DNA of 64,000 nt, from contig CP136063.1 of assembly GCA_032622095.1 (NCBI GenBank), positions 204,091,934 to 204,155,933 of the forward strand, given 5' to 3'. Made by a program: the position numbers and the translations under genes. Positions 17,742 through 30,304 of this stretch are shown here, piece by piece. Source of the stretch: Siphonodentalium dalli (taxonomy: Eukaryota; Mollusca; Scaphopoda; Gadilida; Siphonodentaliidae). Each line of letters begins with the position of its first letter. Position 1 is the stretch's first letter. The notes beneath the pieces are model-generated. The model was not told the origin of the DNA, made no database searches, and saw only the letters and a program-made list of their open reading frames with translations.

Positions 17742-20501
17742 GACATTCGTTAGGATGCTGAGACATCAGTCTCAGTTTCGAGATGTTGAGATGAGTAGAG
17801 GTATATATGTTTGTTTTGTATGTTAACATTTGTTTTTGAAAATGTGCTTCATTGTATTGACATGTGGTTATATCATGGTTTTGTTTAATAATTATGCCAT
17901 AATATTAAAGATGGTCTATGTGTTGCAATCTCTTCCGACTCGGAAAAATTAGGGTTGTTGTAATTTGGATTCGGAAGTTCCGAGTCCCAATTACAACATA
18001 ATTTTTATACTTTCCGATTTAAAGCTATAACTGGAGTTATCGGTCGGAAACCAAAAATGTTAACAGACAGTAAAATTCTAAGTCAAAAAAGGGCCGTAAC
18101 TCATGTAAAAATAATTGGTCATAACCCATATTCGATAATACTTTGAGCTTACATTTGAAGAAAGTCTGATATACCCCTAATTTCAATGTCAAAATGTGGT
18201 CAAATTCTAAGTCGAAAAATGGCCATAACTCATGATAACTTGGCCTGTATCTTTAGCTGGGAAATACACATACCAACTTTGGTTCAGATCAAATAATCCA
18301 AACTGGAGTTATCGATCGGAAACCAAAAATGTTAACGGACGGACGGACAGACTGATAACATAATACGACCTTTTTTCAAAAAGGGCGTATAATAAAATAA
18401 TTAATCATATAGCCAAAATGGTTGGACCCTGGTAATTGGTACAAAGTGCTCACATGCTCAGGGGAATATCACGGGAGAGGTATGTTTGAACTTACTTGAC
18501 TTACTTCAATAAAGACCGTTTGTTTGTTATCAACTTATTAAAAAGATGAAAAAAAGATAAAGGCAATTGTATACATAATGTATACCAGCTTTTTGTTGAC
18601 AATTCAGATTGCAGAAATACACTTTGGACCCTACATCAACTGTGCTGAGGATATTCAAGGCTCCCTTGTGCACGCAACAAGGAAGAGTTGCATAGGCTTA
18701 ATCATGAGAGAAGTAAGTCAATGGTGATCAAAAGGATTCTGTGAAAAGTTAAATATTGGTTTGTGTATTAACATTTATAATTGAAGAATTCTTTAAAAAG
18801 GGTGGGGGGGGGGGGGGGTTGAAAATATAATATAACAAATTTAGGAGCTTAATTTAATTATTCATGACTTCATAATGGAGCAACCACCAAGGTGATCATC
18901 AAGTTCAATACCACAATAATTATAGGATGTTACGCACCGGTACTACCTGACTACCTGTGCTGTACCACTCAGAGAGATGTGTGTATCATCACACTAAAAT
19001 ACCATGTTAGAACTTGGATTGAGATATTTGTATATAGTCACCATTGGCCGGGTTACTACCATAGTAACTATTCAGACCAAACATTAAATTGCTGAATACT
19101 TATGCCACCCATCCCACCAATATTTATGGAGAAATGTGTTGATATCAAAGATATATACATGTAGAAGATATATGTGGTTTTTGAGTTAGTGATAGGGCAT
19201 ATTAACTTAAATGATAAAAAAGTTACCAATACAGGTAGGGGATGGGTGTTAAAAACGGGATTTAAAAATTTTGGTGCTTGTACATGCAACCAAGAATTAA
19301 CCCTTTGAGTGCCAGGTCAATTTTTGTATCAAGCCATATACCCTGTGCCAATGCATTCTCTTATATATGCGAGTCGACCCTATATAAGAGAATGCATTGG
19401 CCTAACAATGGGTTTTTTTTTTTTTACAATTTTTTGCAATTTTAATAATATATTCTTATATTCTTTAACAGACTTATTTTGGCACTCAAATCAAAGGGTT
19501 AAGGAATAGTCTTCATGCAATATAAATACATTAGCTTATATAAACATGAATTCCTAAAACTAGATTGTTTTGTAGGGTTTGAAGAAAATGGGTAGAACAC
19601 ACATTCACCTGAGCGAGTTCAGGAAGACAGGTGAGCATACTTACATGAATTATTATAGTGTCATAATAAAGGAATAGGGAACACTCTTGAATGAAAAATG
19701 TGAACAACGTCAATGAATTCTTTTTTGAAAGCCCTCATGATGCCAAATCTGAATTCTAAGTTTCATTGAGATCCAATAACCCATGGTTCAGATACATGAG
19801 TGCAGGACAAAATCCAATACATTCAGATAAACAAAGAGGGATACCTCTCGAACAGAAAATGCAAACAACGCCAATGAGTCCTCTTATCAAAGCCAGTTTT
19901 ATGCCAAATTTTCACGGAAAACATTTACATATATAGGGCGAAAAATGTTTTTGCCCCTCTCGGGGACCCACCACCCCTCTACCTGCAATTTTTTTTTCCA
20001 CCCAATTTTTGGGACCCACCCACAAAATCTTACAAAAAAACATAAAATATAAACCAAATCATAGCCTAGCAAAGAATTGTTCCGTTTCTTATTATTTAAT
20101 ACTATTCGAGCATCTTAATAAACCTATAACACATGTCCTGATATCCTCAATAACTCCATATTCTTTTATATAACAATAGTATAAGATGTTTTAGACCCAA
20201 GCCCCAATAGTAATACTGTAGTAATAGGGGTAGAACAAATTTAATCTCCCCTATTTCTGTGATATATATCTGCACATTATTAACTTATTAGCAGAGTATA
20301 AAGTTTAGTTTAAAGCCAGCGGAGATATCCAAGCTATGGTCACCTTGTACAAACCGTCCGTATACATGTAGGTGCCCCCTGTGCAATGTGGTTTACTGGA
20401 CGTATCACATGGAAACCCATTATAAGAACAAGCATCCTGGATCAGACTGTCCAGTTAAGATATGTGACTCTGAGAAAGGTCGCATGAAGAGAGTTGCATA
20501 G
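17742..20501 (+). CDS. Four-exon zinc-finger gene fragment inside the MULE element
   Basis: Exons at 17742-17800, 18615-18712, 19576-19630 and 20320-20501 have AG acceptors and GTATAT, GTAAGT and GTGAGC donors, and the reading phases match at all three junctions (1, 0, 1), giving one open frame that ends in TAG at 20499. Upstream exons are not identified, so the chain is 5'-partial. The last exon carries RPYTCRCPLCNVVYW...ETHYKNKH, a C2H2-like finger, then further Cys (DCPVKIC). The rest is not recognised. It lies antisense to the transposase within the same TIRs, so it may be an accessory gene of the element or a captured host gene. The weakest point is the fourth acceptor, whose pyrimidine tract is poor. 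Confidence 0.55.
19337..19445. mobile_element. End fragment of the 'CGACTCGCATATATAAGAG' MITE
   Basis: ccaatgcattctcttata, gcgagtcgaccctatataag and agaatgcattggcctaacaa form the head-to-head palindrome of the MITE end, without the rest. Nested in the MULE element. Confidence 0.8.
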
Positions 20502-22073
20502 ATTACCTGTGCTGTTTGATCCAGGTTAGTATGATTTATAATTAGTTTTGTTTTATAGTTTAAACCAGTGGAATATAGTGGAATTGTTATTTTTGTTTGT
20601 ATCAAGATTATCTTGATAACAAATAATATCCATTATGTGGATTAAGAACAGAAGATGGTAATCATTTCATATTTATGCTTCTATGCAAGCATTGTCGACT
20701 GATCGTGTCTGAGCATATAATTATGTTATAACAGTAAACGAATTTGGCAAAAGTAATTGCGAAATTCATCACAGAATCCATCAATATAAACTCAGCTTTA
20801 TATTTTGTTCAAACCCTTAAAGGGATTCACATGTGTATATATATAACTATAACATACACTTTGACATCCAATTGAAAGGCTATCTTGGATATGCATATTA
20901 TAAGTGTTTGTTCTTACAAGTGTTTTAATGTTTGTTATATGATTTGTTTATATATATATATAATATATCTTTCATCTGTCAAAATCTGGTACATTAATTT
21001 TGACATACATCAGCATGCATACACCCCTAAATGGTAGCTAGTTCTGGTTAATATGTTTTAAATAGCCTAGTGTGCCATATGGTTGATATTAACAGAGATT
21101 TTAAGTGGAGGATTTTTTTTTTTGTCATTTACGCATTTTTTCCGGGTCTAAATGACTCACCCACCCCCGCCTTATATATGGAATTTTTGTGCGCGACCCC
21201 CCCGGTCCATCATAGAAAATGGGTATAACCGTTCACCATGTGGTTATATTCGATGTTTCTTGTGCACTTTTCATCCATATATCATTGACCATTCAACTGC
21301 CAGAATTTTTTTTATTCTGATCCTAGCTTGGTATCGCCAGGGGAAATCACTCTACTAATTTGTATTTGGTGTATTGTAACCTGAAGGTGTTATGACAATG
21401 TCGCTTATCATTGCCATAATGGAATAATAATCGTGAAACATCAGTGGAGCCAAAATGTGATGTTGCACTCAGCGATTGTTTTTTTATGTTACAATCATAT
21501 TAGCTTGCAACATAACGGGTCAGTCATCGTCAGAGGTCCCCCGTGAAATTTAAATTTTGAAGTATAGTTTTTACAATTTCAAATGCATCTGTGAGTTAGA
21601 AGAGTTAATAAATATAGTTGATTATTAATTCAGAAATAAAAATGGCTTTCTCTTATTCTTATTCCAGTTTCTATACAATTTCAAAAAAGAAATACAGGGG
21701 TCATTGTAACCCGAGGAAATACATTGGGGGTGATACCACCAATGTGCTTGATTGGAGTCATTGACTTACCAAGAAGGAAAAATCTGTTTTTCAAGCGAAA
21801 TAAAAAAAATTAGACTTGAAGGTTCTTGTTATTTATTATTTCCATTTAAAAACACTTTCATATTATTAAAAATATGATATTAGCAAGTCTTCCCCTTTTA
21901 TTGGAAGATCTCTCTCATTTATGAGAGAGGGCCCTAGCACTCCGATGGTATCGCGGGCAACATGCGCTTGGTACCATATGAGCTTAAGCGGTATTCTTGC
22001 TTGATAGTACAAATGTACATGGATATTTGTTGCTGTTTTCAATATAACCAGTTTCTTATTTTCACACAATTAA
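20502..22073. other. AT-rich stretch without recognised gene
   Basis: TATA microsatellite runs near 20830 and 20950, a pyrimidine-rich block gactcacccacccccgcc near 21150 that recurs at the window's right end (about 63950), and nothing coding that I can support. Confidence 0.5.
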
Positions 22074-22503
22074 ATCTGATTAAGCACCCCTAAATTACTA
22101 TTTCATGGGCTTTGGGGGTAAAAATTATTTGATTTGAGTCGAGGAACCCACCCTTCTAAGCTCAGAGTGATCAGATAACAATTTTTGAAGTTTGTTATTT
22201 TTTTTAGATGTGGTCGGTCAACTTCCATGCACTCAAATGGAATAATTATTAGTGCAAGATGGATAACACTAAAATCAAGTGGTTACTATTAACAATAATG
22301 ACCACTTGATTTATAGTTATCCATCTTACACCCACAATTTGTCCGTAATTTGCCCATTTGAGCAAGTGGAAGTGGACCACATCTCAAAAAATAACAAACT
22401 TCAAAAATTGATATCTGATCACTCTGAGCTTAGAAGGGTGGCTTCCTCGACTCGAATAAAATACGTTTTACCTCCGAATCCAAAGAAATAGTAATTTGTG
22501 TCT
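22074..22503. mobile_element. Fold-back (snapback) MITE, about 430 bp
   Basis: Almost the whole element is an inverted repeat. Arms include caccctaaattactattt-like ends, cgaggaacccacccttctaa against its complement, and acttgattttagtgttatcc-type central arms meeting near 22290. No ORF belongs to it. Related pieces occur at 16240-16375 and at 62210-62340 and 62990-63130. Confidence 0.85.
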
Positions 22504-22929
22504 AGTATCTCATCTAAAAAGGAAATGAGTTATGGTTATTATGGTGATAATACATGCAGGGTTTCCACTTTTGGTCCCCATAGATATCATTTGATAAAAT
22601 AGTCCCCTTGACAATTTAATAAATAGTAATTCCGCACTATTCTTTGGTGCAAGGACTTAGGTTGTCTTTTCTTGCAATTTCTTTAATCTGCATATGAAGG
22701 CCCTACATTTTAACCCCATGTCTAATCCAATTTAAAATTATAAAAGGCTACTTAGCTAAATTAAAGAATACCGCTTGTGACTAGTTGTACGTTATTCTGG
22801 CCATTTGTTATCAGCATGGTCTAAAATAAATGTCTTCATAATTTTCATGATCATTTACCAGCATGATGCATAGATTGGATTTAATGGCAGACAAGTACAA
22901 CAATATGTTCTGTTATTAAAATGGGCATA

Positions 22930-23100
22930 TACAGTAATGCCCTAATTAATTGATTCCTTTAACCTCAGCAGAATTATGGGTAACTTTTCGGGGACAGCTT
23001 TCCGATGAATGGCAACAAGCCATATTTCTGACTAAATCCTGAAAAGTTACCCATAATTCTGCTGTGGTTAAAGGATTCAATTAATTAGGGCATTACTGTA
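22930..23100. mobile_element. Small TIR element 'CAGTAATGCCC', copy 1
   Basis: Begins tacagtaatgccctaattaa and ends with its reverse complement; the inverted repeats are about 60 bp and include accacagcagaattatgggt. TA at both ends suggests a Tc1/mariner-type target. Two more copies lie at 51.6-51.9 kb. Confidence 0.85.
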
Positions 23101-23573
23101 TCAATAACCAGTTAAATACTCCCACCTATTTGATTAGTTTACTTTTAAACAAATGGCTCAGAACAAATTAAAAAAATATTTGCATTCTACCTAGTCACCC
23201 AATAGTAATGCAAATGATACATACCTTATACATACCTTGAATCTAATGAGTCTTCGTCTCATGTGACCTAAAGCTGTGTATATTCTCCCCTGCCAAATGA
23301 ATGTGAAAGTGAAAAATAGTGATGCATGGTGTGCACTTTCAAACAGAATAATTAATTTAAAGTGAAGCTGCCAAATATTTTTTTTAAACATGCATCACTT
23401 CTCAGATCTGCGTGTCAGGGCTTAAAATCTAATGAGAATCAGAATCATGATTCTTGGTTTGATTCTTGTAAAAAGCAGCTTGATTATTGCAAAATGTTAA
23501 GGATTTTTAGGACTGAAAATTATGTACAATTTATTTATAAAAATCAACAATATTCAGCAAGGGAGAGTATGTG

Positions 23574-23695
23574 AGCTCCTCCAGAAGTAGAGCAAGCAGT
23601 TTGCTAGATGTTCTTTTTATGCGTGTTTTATTAAGCTCCTCCAGAAGTAGAGCAAGCAGTTTCCTTAGACGTTCTTTTTACGCGTGTTTTATTAT
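23574..23695. repeat. About 62-bp tandem duplication
   Basis: Two successive units starting gagctcctccagaagtagag or aagctcctccagaagtagag, each ending with cgtgttttatta, differing at a few bases. Confidence 0.85.
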
Positions 23696-23751
23696 TAAAA
23701 TCCCACAGAAGTTGAAGAAACAGATTCATCTGAATTTTATCATGCCATATC

Positions 23752-26700
23752 TTAGTCTTGCTCATTAGCACAATCTATACATTTCCAATCTGTTTCTTTG
23801 GGTTCTTTTGTGATTGCTACGCACTTCCAGTGAAACCATTTTCTGCATGTTCCACACTCATCAGATTGAAGGTCATCTTTCCTAGGTTTCCATCTGCAGG
23901 CCCTCTTACATACAGGGCAGGTCCATTTCAACAGATCTGATAGCTTTGTTTCATTTTTCTGTTTTATTATGTATCCATGTAGCTAAATTTTGCAAACCTG
24001 CATGGCCCTTCTTATCTTTGAGTATTTCCAGTGCTTCTTCCGATGTTGCAAGTTTGAGATCTGCTAAATCTTGACTGGCTGTGACTGAGTTACTGCTACC
24101 TGCAGAACCAGTATTGTTAGTTGTTGTCATCCTTCCTTCATCTTGATTGTCATCGGTGTTGGAAACTGATCTTGACAGAGATATCAGTTTTGATTGCTCC
24201 TTGCGTGCAATAACCTTTCTGGAATGGTACTTATTGATGTGTCTGTTCATTAATGCCATGTTAAGGAAATGTGCATCCTTTATCCCATCACACAAGCAGA
24301 CAGTACAGTACAACAGGTTCATTCTGTGTTTAATTGAATAATGCTTGTATAACTGATTCTCAGTACTGCAGGCATATGGAGGCATTTCCCCATTTTCAAC
24401 ACATATACCACATGTATATGGTTTTGAAACAAGGATGTTGTTAAATTCACAGTGATCTTTCTTTTTCGCTGGTTCAGAATTATCTATCTCGGTTTCCAAC
24501 TGCCCCTCATGATCATCAACAGCTCTTATTGGCAACAAACAGGTATTTATCTTCTCGTTCAATTTCATGGAATTTTCCACCACAGAAGAGAAACTGATGC
24601 CACGTTTTGAAACTCTCTGCCGCTTCCTACCTCCATGTCTCTCACTAGCTTTATCCGGAAAATCCACATTGGGCCTATATGGATCAAGAGGACCTTCCTC
24701 TGTCATCTTGAATCACTAGGGCATACCTCTCTTGTACTGAGCCCTCTTGTCCTCTGAAACCCATGTTGTGTGGGTGTCTTTTTGCCAATGATCCTCTTGG
24801 TAGCTTCATTCCACGATGACTCTCATCATGCAACACTTTCAATATTCTGCCTCTGGAAGCATTTTCCAATTCCTCGAAGTCCGCAACATGAGATATCCTC
24901 TTCAAGTTTTGTATAATAACATCTGAACTATCAAGTCCAACAGGCACATTCACTTCGCCAATAGTTTTGTTTTGTTTTTGCCTATTAAATCTGAAGGTCT
25001 TGAAAGCTTCCAGTAAGGTGTGCTCATTTTGTATACATTCTCTTTGAGCTAGACATGCATACATGTGCTTGCAAAAATAAGGCTGTCCCCTAACTATGAA
25101 ATAATTACATGTACATATTCCCAGGTTGATATTGACAATATGAACTTCTCCCTTAATTTTTTCAACAAATTCATCTGGGAGTATTTCACAAATGTATTCA
25201 TAGAATATCCTAGAAGCGGCTATGTCTAAATTTGAAATTGCCCTTTTGCATTTGGTAACAATGTCATAGGTATGCTCATCATTCTCATTGGTAATCTGGC
25301 TATGATTTCTCTCTTCCAATTCTTCGTCTGGTTCAAGTGTACCATCAAAAAATTCATCTGGCAAATCTTTCTTACTGTATGTATCTGACTCACTTCTGAC
25401 CAATGCCCAACCATCATTTTTGCTCCATTCTACTATGAGGCCTCTTTGCATGAGGCTTATACCACGCTTACATACTTTGAGCTCTTTCACTTTGCCTCGG
25501 ATATTTCTCTTTCTCACTTGTTTTCTCACTTGTGATAGCTGCATATTTTGCTGATTGGCTACTATATCATCATCAATTATGCTATTCATTAAAGTCAGTG
25601 TAAATGTGCATATCAGCCGATTAAGATGGCCTCCAAAATATGTCTCATCAACATCTTTGAATTTCCTTTCTGTCACATTATCAGTCAAAAGTAGTGGATT
25701 GGTCTGCTCCGTTTCTTCAACAGCATACATACACTCAGCAGACATAGGTTCATGCCATGGGTAAGAGAACCAATGCTTATTTAAATATGCAACCAGTTTA
25801 CTCCTGTTTTCCTCGGACATGATCCCAACACCTCATTACACATTTAAGTCCTGTCTCCAGTGGTCGTGTTAAAAGCCGCAACTCCTCTTCTTCATTCAAA
25901 TGCCTGCGAAAAGCCTGTACGGCATGGAAGTTAAACAGTATTGATTTCAAGTTATTACTCATAACTCCATTCAATAATGCCCTGTCTTTGTCATGTTGAA
26001 AAAATGGCTGAATTTGGTTTTTGAATGAACATGGTTTCAATCGGAAAAAAGCCGTTGCCATCATTGAAGATGTACAACTCTGTAGGGTGAAGGCATTTCT
26101 CGTCAGTGCATGGTACGTTTGCTAACATTAGCTGAATTGTTCTGGCATGGATATGCTGCTCATCTGAATTGGATACAGATGCGACTACAAGATGGCCAGC
26201 ATTCATACTATCACAATAGGTAATGAAGGCAGTTTTAAAACGAACTGCATTGAAGTCATGTTTCACATAAAGACCAAGAACTGCTTTGCCAAAAGTTCTC
26301 AAATAATTCAGAGACTCATTCTTTGCTACAACATACTGATAGTCTCTTCCTATGACCATCGAACCTCGCTGGAAAAGCAACAGAGTCAAAGTTGCTTTGA
26401 ATTAGGTTCTCTGTTCTCCGCCAGTCAGACATTATATCATTTTCTTTCATACTGATTTTGATCAAACCTTTGTCTACATATTTCACCCGGTTGCGTACTT
26501 GATCCAGATAATGTATTTTACCATCTGCGTCTGGTTTTTTAAGAAGCAGCTTTTCTTGATTATTACCTGCAGAGATTATTTGTTTTGCTGTTGCTTTGAA
26601 AGATAGTCGCTGTTTGTCCCATGAGTCTCTTGTTGTGAGACTAGCTCGCTTCTTTCCCTGGTTTGCTTCTACATTGTGATAAGAGCCATTTTTCACACCT

Positions 26701-29132
26701 TTATAAATGGTCCATTTTGAGAGATCATTACAATATATAACCAATTTCAGTTTCCAACCACAGGCTAAGTGTTTTCCATGAACTGCCCGAGTGATATTTG
26801 AAGTTTGGTTCATCAATGTCATTGGACGATCACAGTGATATTTCCGCATGTGCAAGTAACAAGCATTGCACAGTATCCTCCCCACACTGTCTTTCCTAAA
26901 GTTGTGATCATAATCCACCATGCAATGTTCACATTGGCTTTGTACTTCTAATTTAACTTGGCATGATGGACATTCTTTTGTTGCTATAGTAACGTTCAGA
27001 CTTCTTCTTAGTGCAAAGCACTCTGTTCTGCATGTATCTGACTTAGAAGCACATGCAACATGCAAGCATACTACTGGAGTAATTGCATCATCAGTATATG
27101 TACCTTCTTCAAAGCTATAGGTTTCATCAAAGCGGTGTGTTTTCCCCCACTTTTCATTATCTGTAAAAGCTACTTTCATGGCACCACAATGCTCATTGTG
27201 ATCGATTTTTATGCCCTTGTCTACTAAATAGTGTTTGTTGACATAATTTGTCAAAATAGTACTTTGCTTGTAATCCAACTTCTAACTTACCACATTCAAT
27301 CCATAATTTGTTGGTCACTTCATATCTCACCCAATCTGCAGCATCCTCTTCCAAGAATTGTCTGATCTCCTCTTTAGCTACAGTGTCATTTTTTCCTTCA
27401 TCTGAGCACTTGAAGTTCTTACTCATTCTCTTACCATCTTTGAGTCTCACCTCAACCTGGATAAAATTATGTTTTTTGGACTTCCTGTATGATATCAATG
27501 GCTTTCCAAATGTCAGATCTTCCAGACTACTGTTCTCATTTGAAATGGCCTCCTGGTACTCCTTCTCCATATTTGCAGATTTTAAATTTTCCACTAGCTC
27601 CTGACATTCATCTGTTGACAAATATTGATTGATTTTTGTGATAGCCTCATCATCCTTCAATCCAAGCTCAGTACATGCAAACTGTTTGCTCAAAGCTGAT
27701 TCACAGAATCTAATGTGCAGATATAATGTTAGTCTCTTATTCATAAATCTTACTTCAGGTTTTCAAGACAAAACTGTGCTTAATTTATCAGGTACTATTA
27801 CACCATTATTCCTCTTATCAGATTTTCCTGTACTTGTCGACTCATTGGACTGAGAACAGACATTGGCTTGTTCCTCATGCATCTTGGCCTGCTGTGGTAT
27901 TTCATTCACATCTGACACTGAGTCACTGAAATCTGGTGAATCATTTGTCTCCTGTCCTTCTACATATGATTGGACCTGACTATTTGTTGTGAGAATCCAC
28001 TGCATGATCTGAGGTATGTCATATGTTGATTATCAGCTATCTCGTGACTACAACGTGCATTAAACTTTGGTATGTCTAAAGCTGCAACACTTGCTGTTAC
28101 TACAAGAACTGGTCCACAAACATTAGAGCATTCCTGTTTTGGATAATGAGGTGAGCAATTTGAAGAACAGTAATGTCCTATTTCACTTGTTTGCGCAGGG
28201 TCATGGCAGTATATCAATTCTGGTGATGGAATTCCCCATTTGGCAAGAACTCCTACTATGTTTGTCAATACGTCTTGCGGACAGGGCCATCCTTTGGTGT
28301 CTGCATAAATCACAGTATTATTACTACATGAGTATACTGCCATTGAGTAATGGTTGCCATGCTTCACAGTAATTTCTCCATGTTCATCAAACTGTGCTAT
28401 ATTTAGAAAAGTCTGGTCCTTATGCAATCCTACATGCAACATGAATACCAAAGTCTGGCAATCCTTAAATGGATTGTTTCCAAATCTTCTCTCCAATTCA
28501 GATATATATCTGTCACAGCTGAACCCCACCATCATAGATTCAACATATGCACTTTTAGCTTGACTGTTTAAAATTTATGAAATTCCATTGAATATTGCAT
28601 TGTCAAACCATTCATCACCTAATAAGGTCAATGCATCATGTACTTTTATCCTGCATTTGGGAAATTCTACTGCAGCTTTCATTGTATTTGATATCATAGT
28701 TGAGCCAAAATTTCGAATTTTTTCATAGTCCATTGAACGATAACAGTTTGGTGCAGCAAACTCTATTTTAAGCCATGACATGTACTTTGAGCACTTACTT
28801 TTCATAATTTTTACTTTATGCAGCTGAAGAAATGCATCTATCTGTTTGAAATCATACACACCATAATCTAGTGCTGCCAATGTATTCTCATTTTTCTGGA
28901 GAACAGACATGATATTATCTAACTGATCAATACTTGGCATGAATGGTGATTCTGCTGCTAGATCACAATCTGTGTCATGACTGTCAATTATTTTCCAATT
29001 CTCTGAGTCTAATGTTTCAGGTATGAATAAATGCTTATACATACATATAGCCAGTGTTTCTTCCAATCTCAACAAATCCAGTTGCTTCCCATCGGATCCA
29101 TCTACTAACTTCACCAATGTAGAAGACGCCAT
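23752..29132 (-). pseudogene. Mutator-like transposase with Ulp1 protease, GATA, SWIM, C2H2 and PHD fingers (decayed)
   Basis: Reads from ATG 29132 to TAA 23752-23754. (1) 29132-27960, one frame with an in-frame TAA near 28573: GDEWFDNAIF, then an Ulp1/C48-like triad with His in NHYSMAVY (about 28350), Asp in YADTKGW (about 28300) and Cys in NVCGPVLVV (about 28117). (2) 28005-27193, one frame with an in-frame TGA. (3) 27278-26316: GATA-type finger C-x2-C-x17-C-x2-C (CNACYLHMRKY, 26933-26822), then a WRKY/FLYWCH-like region. (4) 26389-25798, two frames: MULE DDE core with KHDFNAVRFKT and FQHDKDRALLNG...FH. (5) 25820-24684: SWIM finger CTCNY...FCKH (25115-25064). (6) 24706-23951: two long C2H2-like fingers. 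(7) 23947-23752: PHD finger in a shifted frame. Transposases of this class cut and insert the element. At least five frame changes and two stops make it a pseudogene. Confidence 0.85.
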
Positions 29133-29880
29133 AATTAATTCTGGGTATCTGAGAAATAAAGATCAATGAAGAATAATTAATAATGATATATATAAATACT
29201 ACTCGTAGTAGTACTACTAGTCAAAATGAATGTGGAAATGGTCTTAAATTAAAATGATCATTTAATCATGATTTATGAGTCTCCACCCATTTATTTAATT
29301 TTTAAATGTACTACTACTAGTACTAGTCTTATACTAATAGTAATACTATTAACTACAGTAAAAGCTTTGTTTTGGTCTACTTCAAGTGCAATAAAAAAAA
29401 TACATGTTAAATAAATATAGTTCTCACTATATTAAGTAAATTAAGACTATAGTATAAAACAGTTTAACTTTAAATAGGCTTTCAAACCACATCTGACAAG
29501 TGACATGCACTATGTGGCATAAATTTAATTAGTTTAATGTACATTTGAATAATGTATCCCCAGTCTATTCACCAATGTTCTAGACTAAAGCCTACTAAAG
29601 TAAAGGCTGCAAATATAAATTAATAATATAATGGATGAATCATATTAAATGGACAGTCTTGAGAATGGAGTCTACGAGTTACTCAGCTACTGAGTTAGTA
29701 ATACTAATACTAGTACTAATAATAACTTATTATATAGTAATTAGTAGTAGTACGACTACATTTACAGTTAAAAGAACTTAGAAATAGAAATATTGAATGA
29801 TCATAATGAAGATTGAAGTAACACTCTTCTTATATCAGAGTTAGACAGAGTCAAACATGAGTAAATCATTCAATATTTAC
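29133..29880. other. 5' flank of the transposase gene, AT-rich
   Basis: No ORF. Rich in tactagta/actagtact microsatellite-like words. Would contain the promoter of the minus-strand transposase gene, but no individual element can be named. Confidence 0.4.
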
Positions 29881-30257
29881 ACAAAAAACAGCATTAATAA
29901 CATGACATTGAATGATTGAGTCAACTCAGTCAATGTCATGTCAATAATGATAAATTCAGAAGTCGTCAATAAACATTTATAATTATCATTTATCATGGCT
30001 ATAATACTAATAGCATATACTCATAACGTATAGGCTCCAATAATTACGCAGAATTGGCGACAAGTTAATACGGATACTATCTATCGTAGTTTTATGAAGA
30101 TTATTAGTCAATTTTCTGTTCAAAAATACAAAAATATCCAACAGAAAATATCTTCAAACCTACCGCTCCCAAGAGTTAAGAATGGCGGTCAAAATATTGC
30201 GCGCAATGCTAAAGGTCAAATCGCAAAGGTCGCCACAAAGGTCAAGTTGGCGGACGA
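29881..30257 (-). repeat. Right terminal inverted repeat of the 14.7-kb element
   Basis: Reverse complement of 15575-15955; the outermost bases read ggtcaagttggcggacga. It starts about 750 bp upstream of the transposase ATG. Confidence 0.88.
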
Positions 30258-30291
30258 GCATTAATGGACACAATGTTACTTATATGGTATA

Positions 30292-30304
30292 AATAAAGAG
30301 CGTT
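30292..30304 (+). promoter_or_regulatory. AATAAAGAGCGTT motif, first occurrence
   Basis: AATAAAGAGCGTT preceded by cttatatggtat. The same motif, usually as a pair about 45 bp apart joined by tgatatggt, recurs at 31431/31472, 33418/33461, 54254/54298, on the minus strand at 55203/55246, and at 55522. Function unknown. Confidence 0.5.

Larger units (their letters stand above)
15575..30257 (-). mobile_element. 14.7-kb Mutator-like (MULE) element bounded by long terminal inverted repeats
   Basis: Sequence starting tcgtccgccaacttgacc at 15575 recurs inverted, ending at 30257, and the match continues inward about 380 bp on each side with small indels. Long TIRs of several hundred bp are typical of MULEs. 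Inside, the minus strand holds a large broken MULE transposase gene and the plus strand a spliced zinc-finger gene; several MITEs are nested in it. I see no convincing 9-bp target-site duplication in the flanks (left ...ttgaaggag, right gcattaatg...), so the exact ends are not proven. Confidence 0.82.

Noticed and set aside
23951-29132. Introns as the explanation for the frame changes in the MULE transposase
   Set aside because: Two of the breaks are plain in-frame stops with coding on both sides, and the others are overlaps of a few dozen bases without GT/AG pairs that would restore phase; pseudogene decay fits better.
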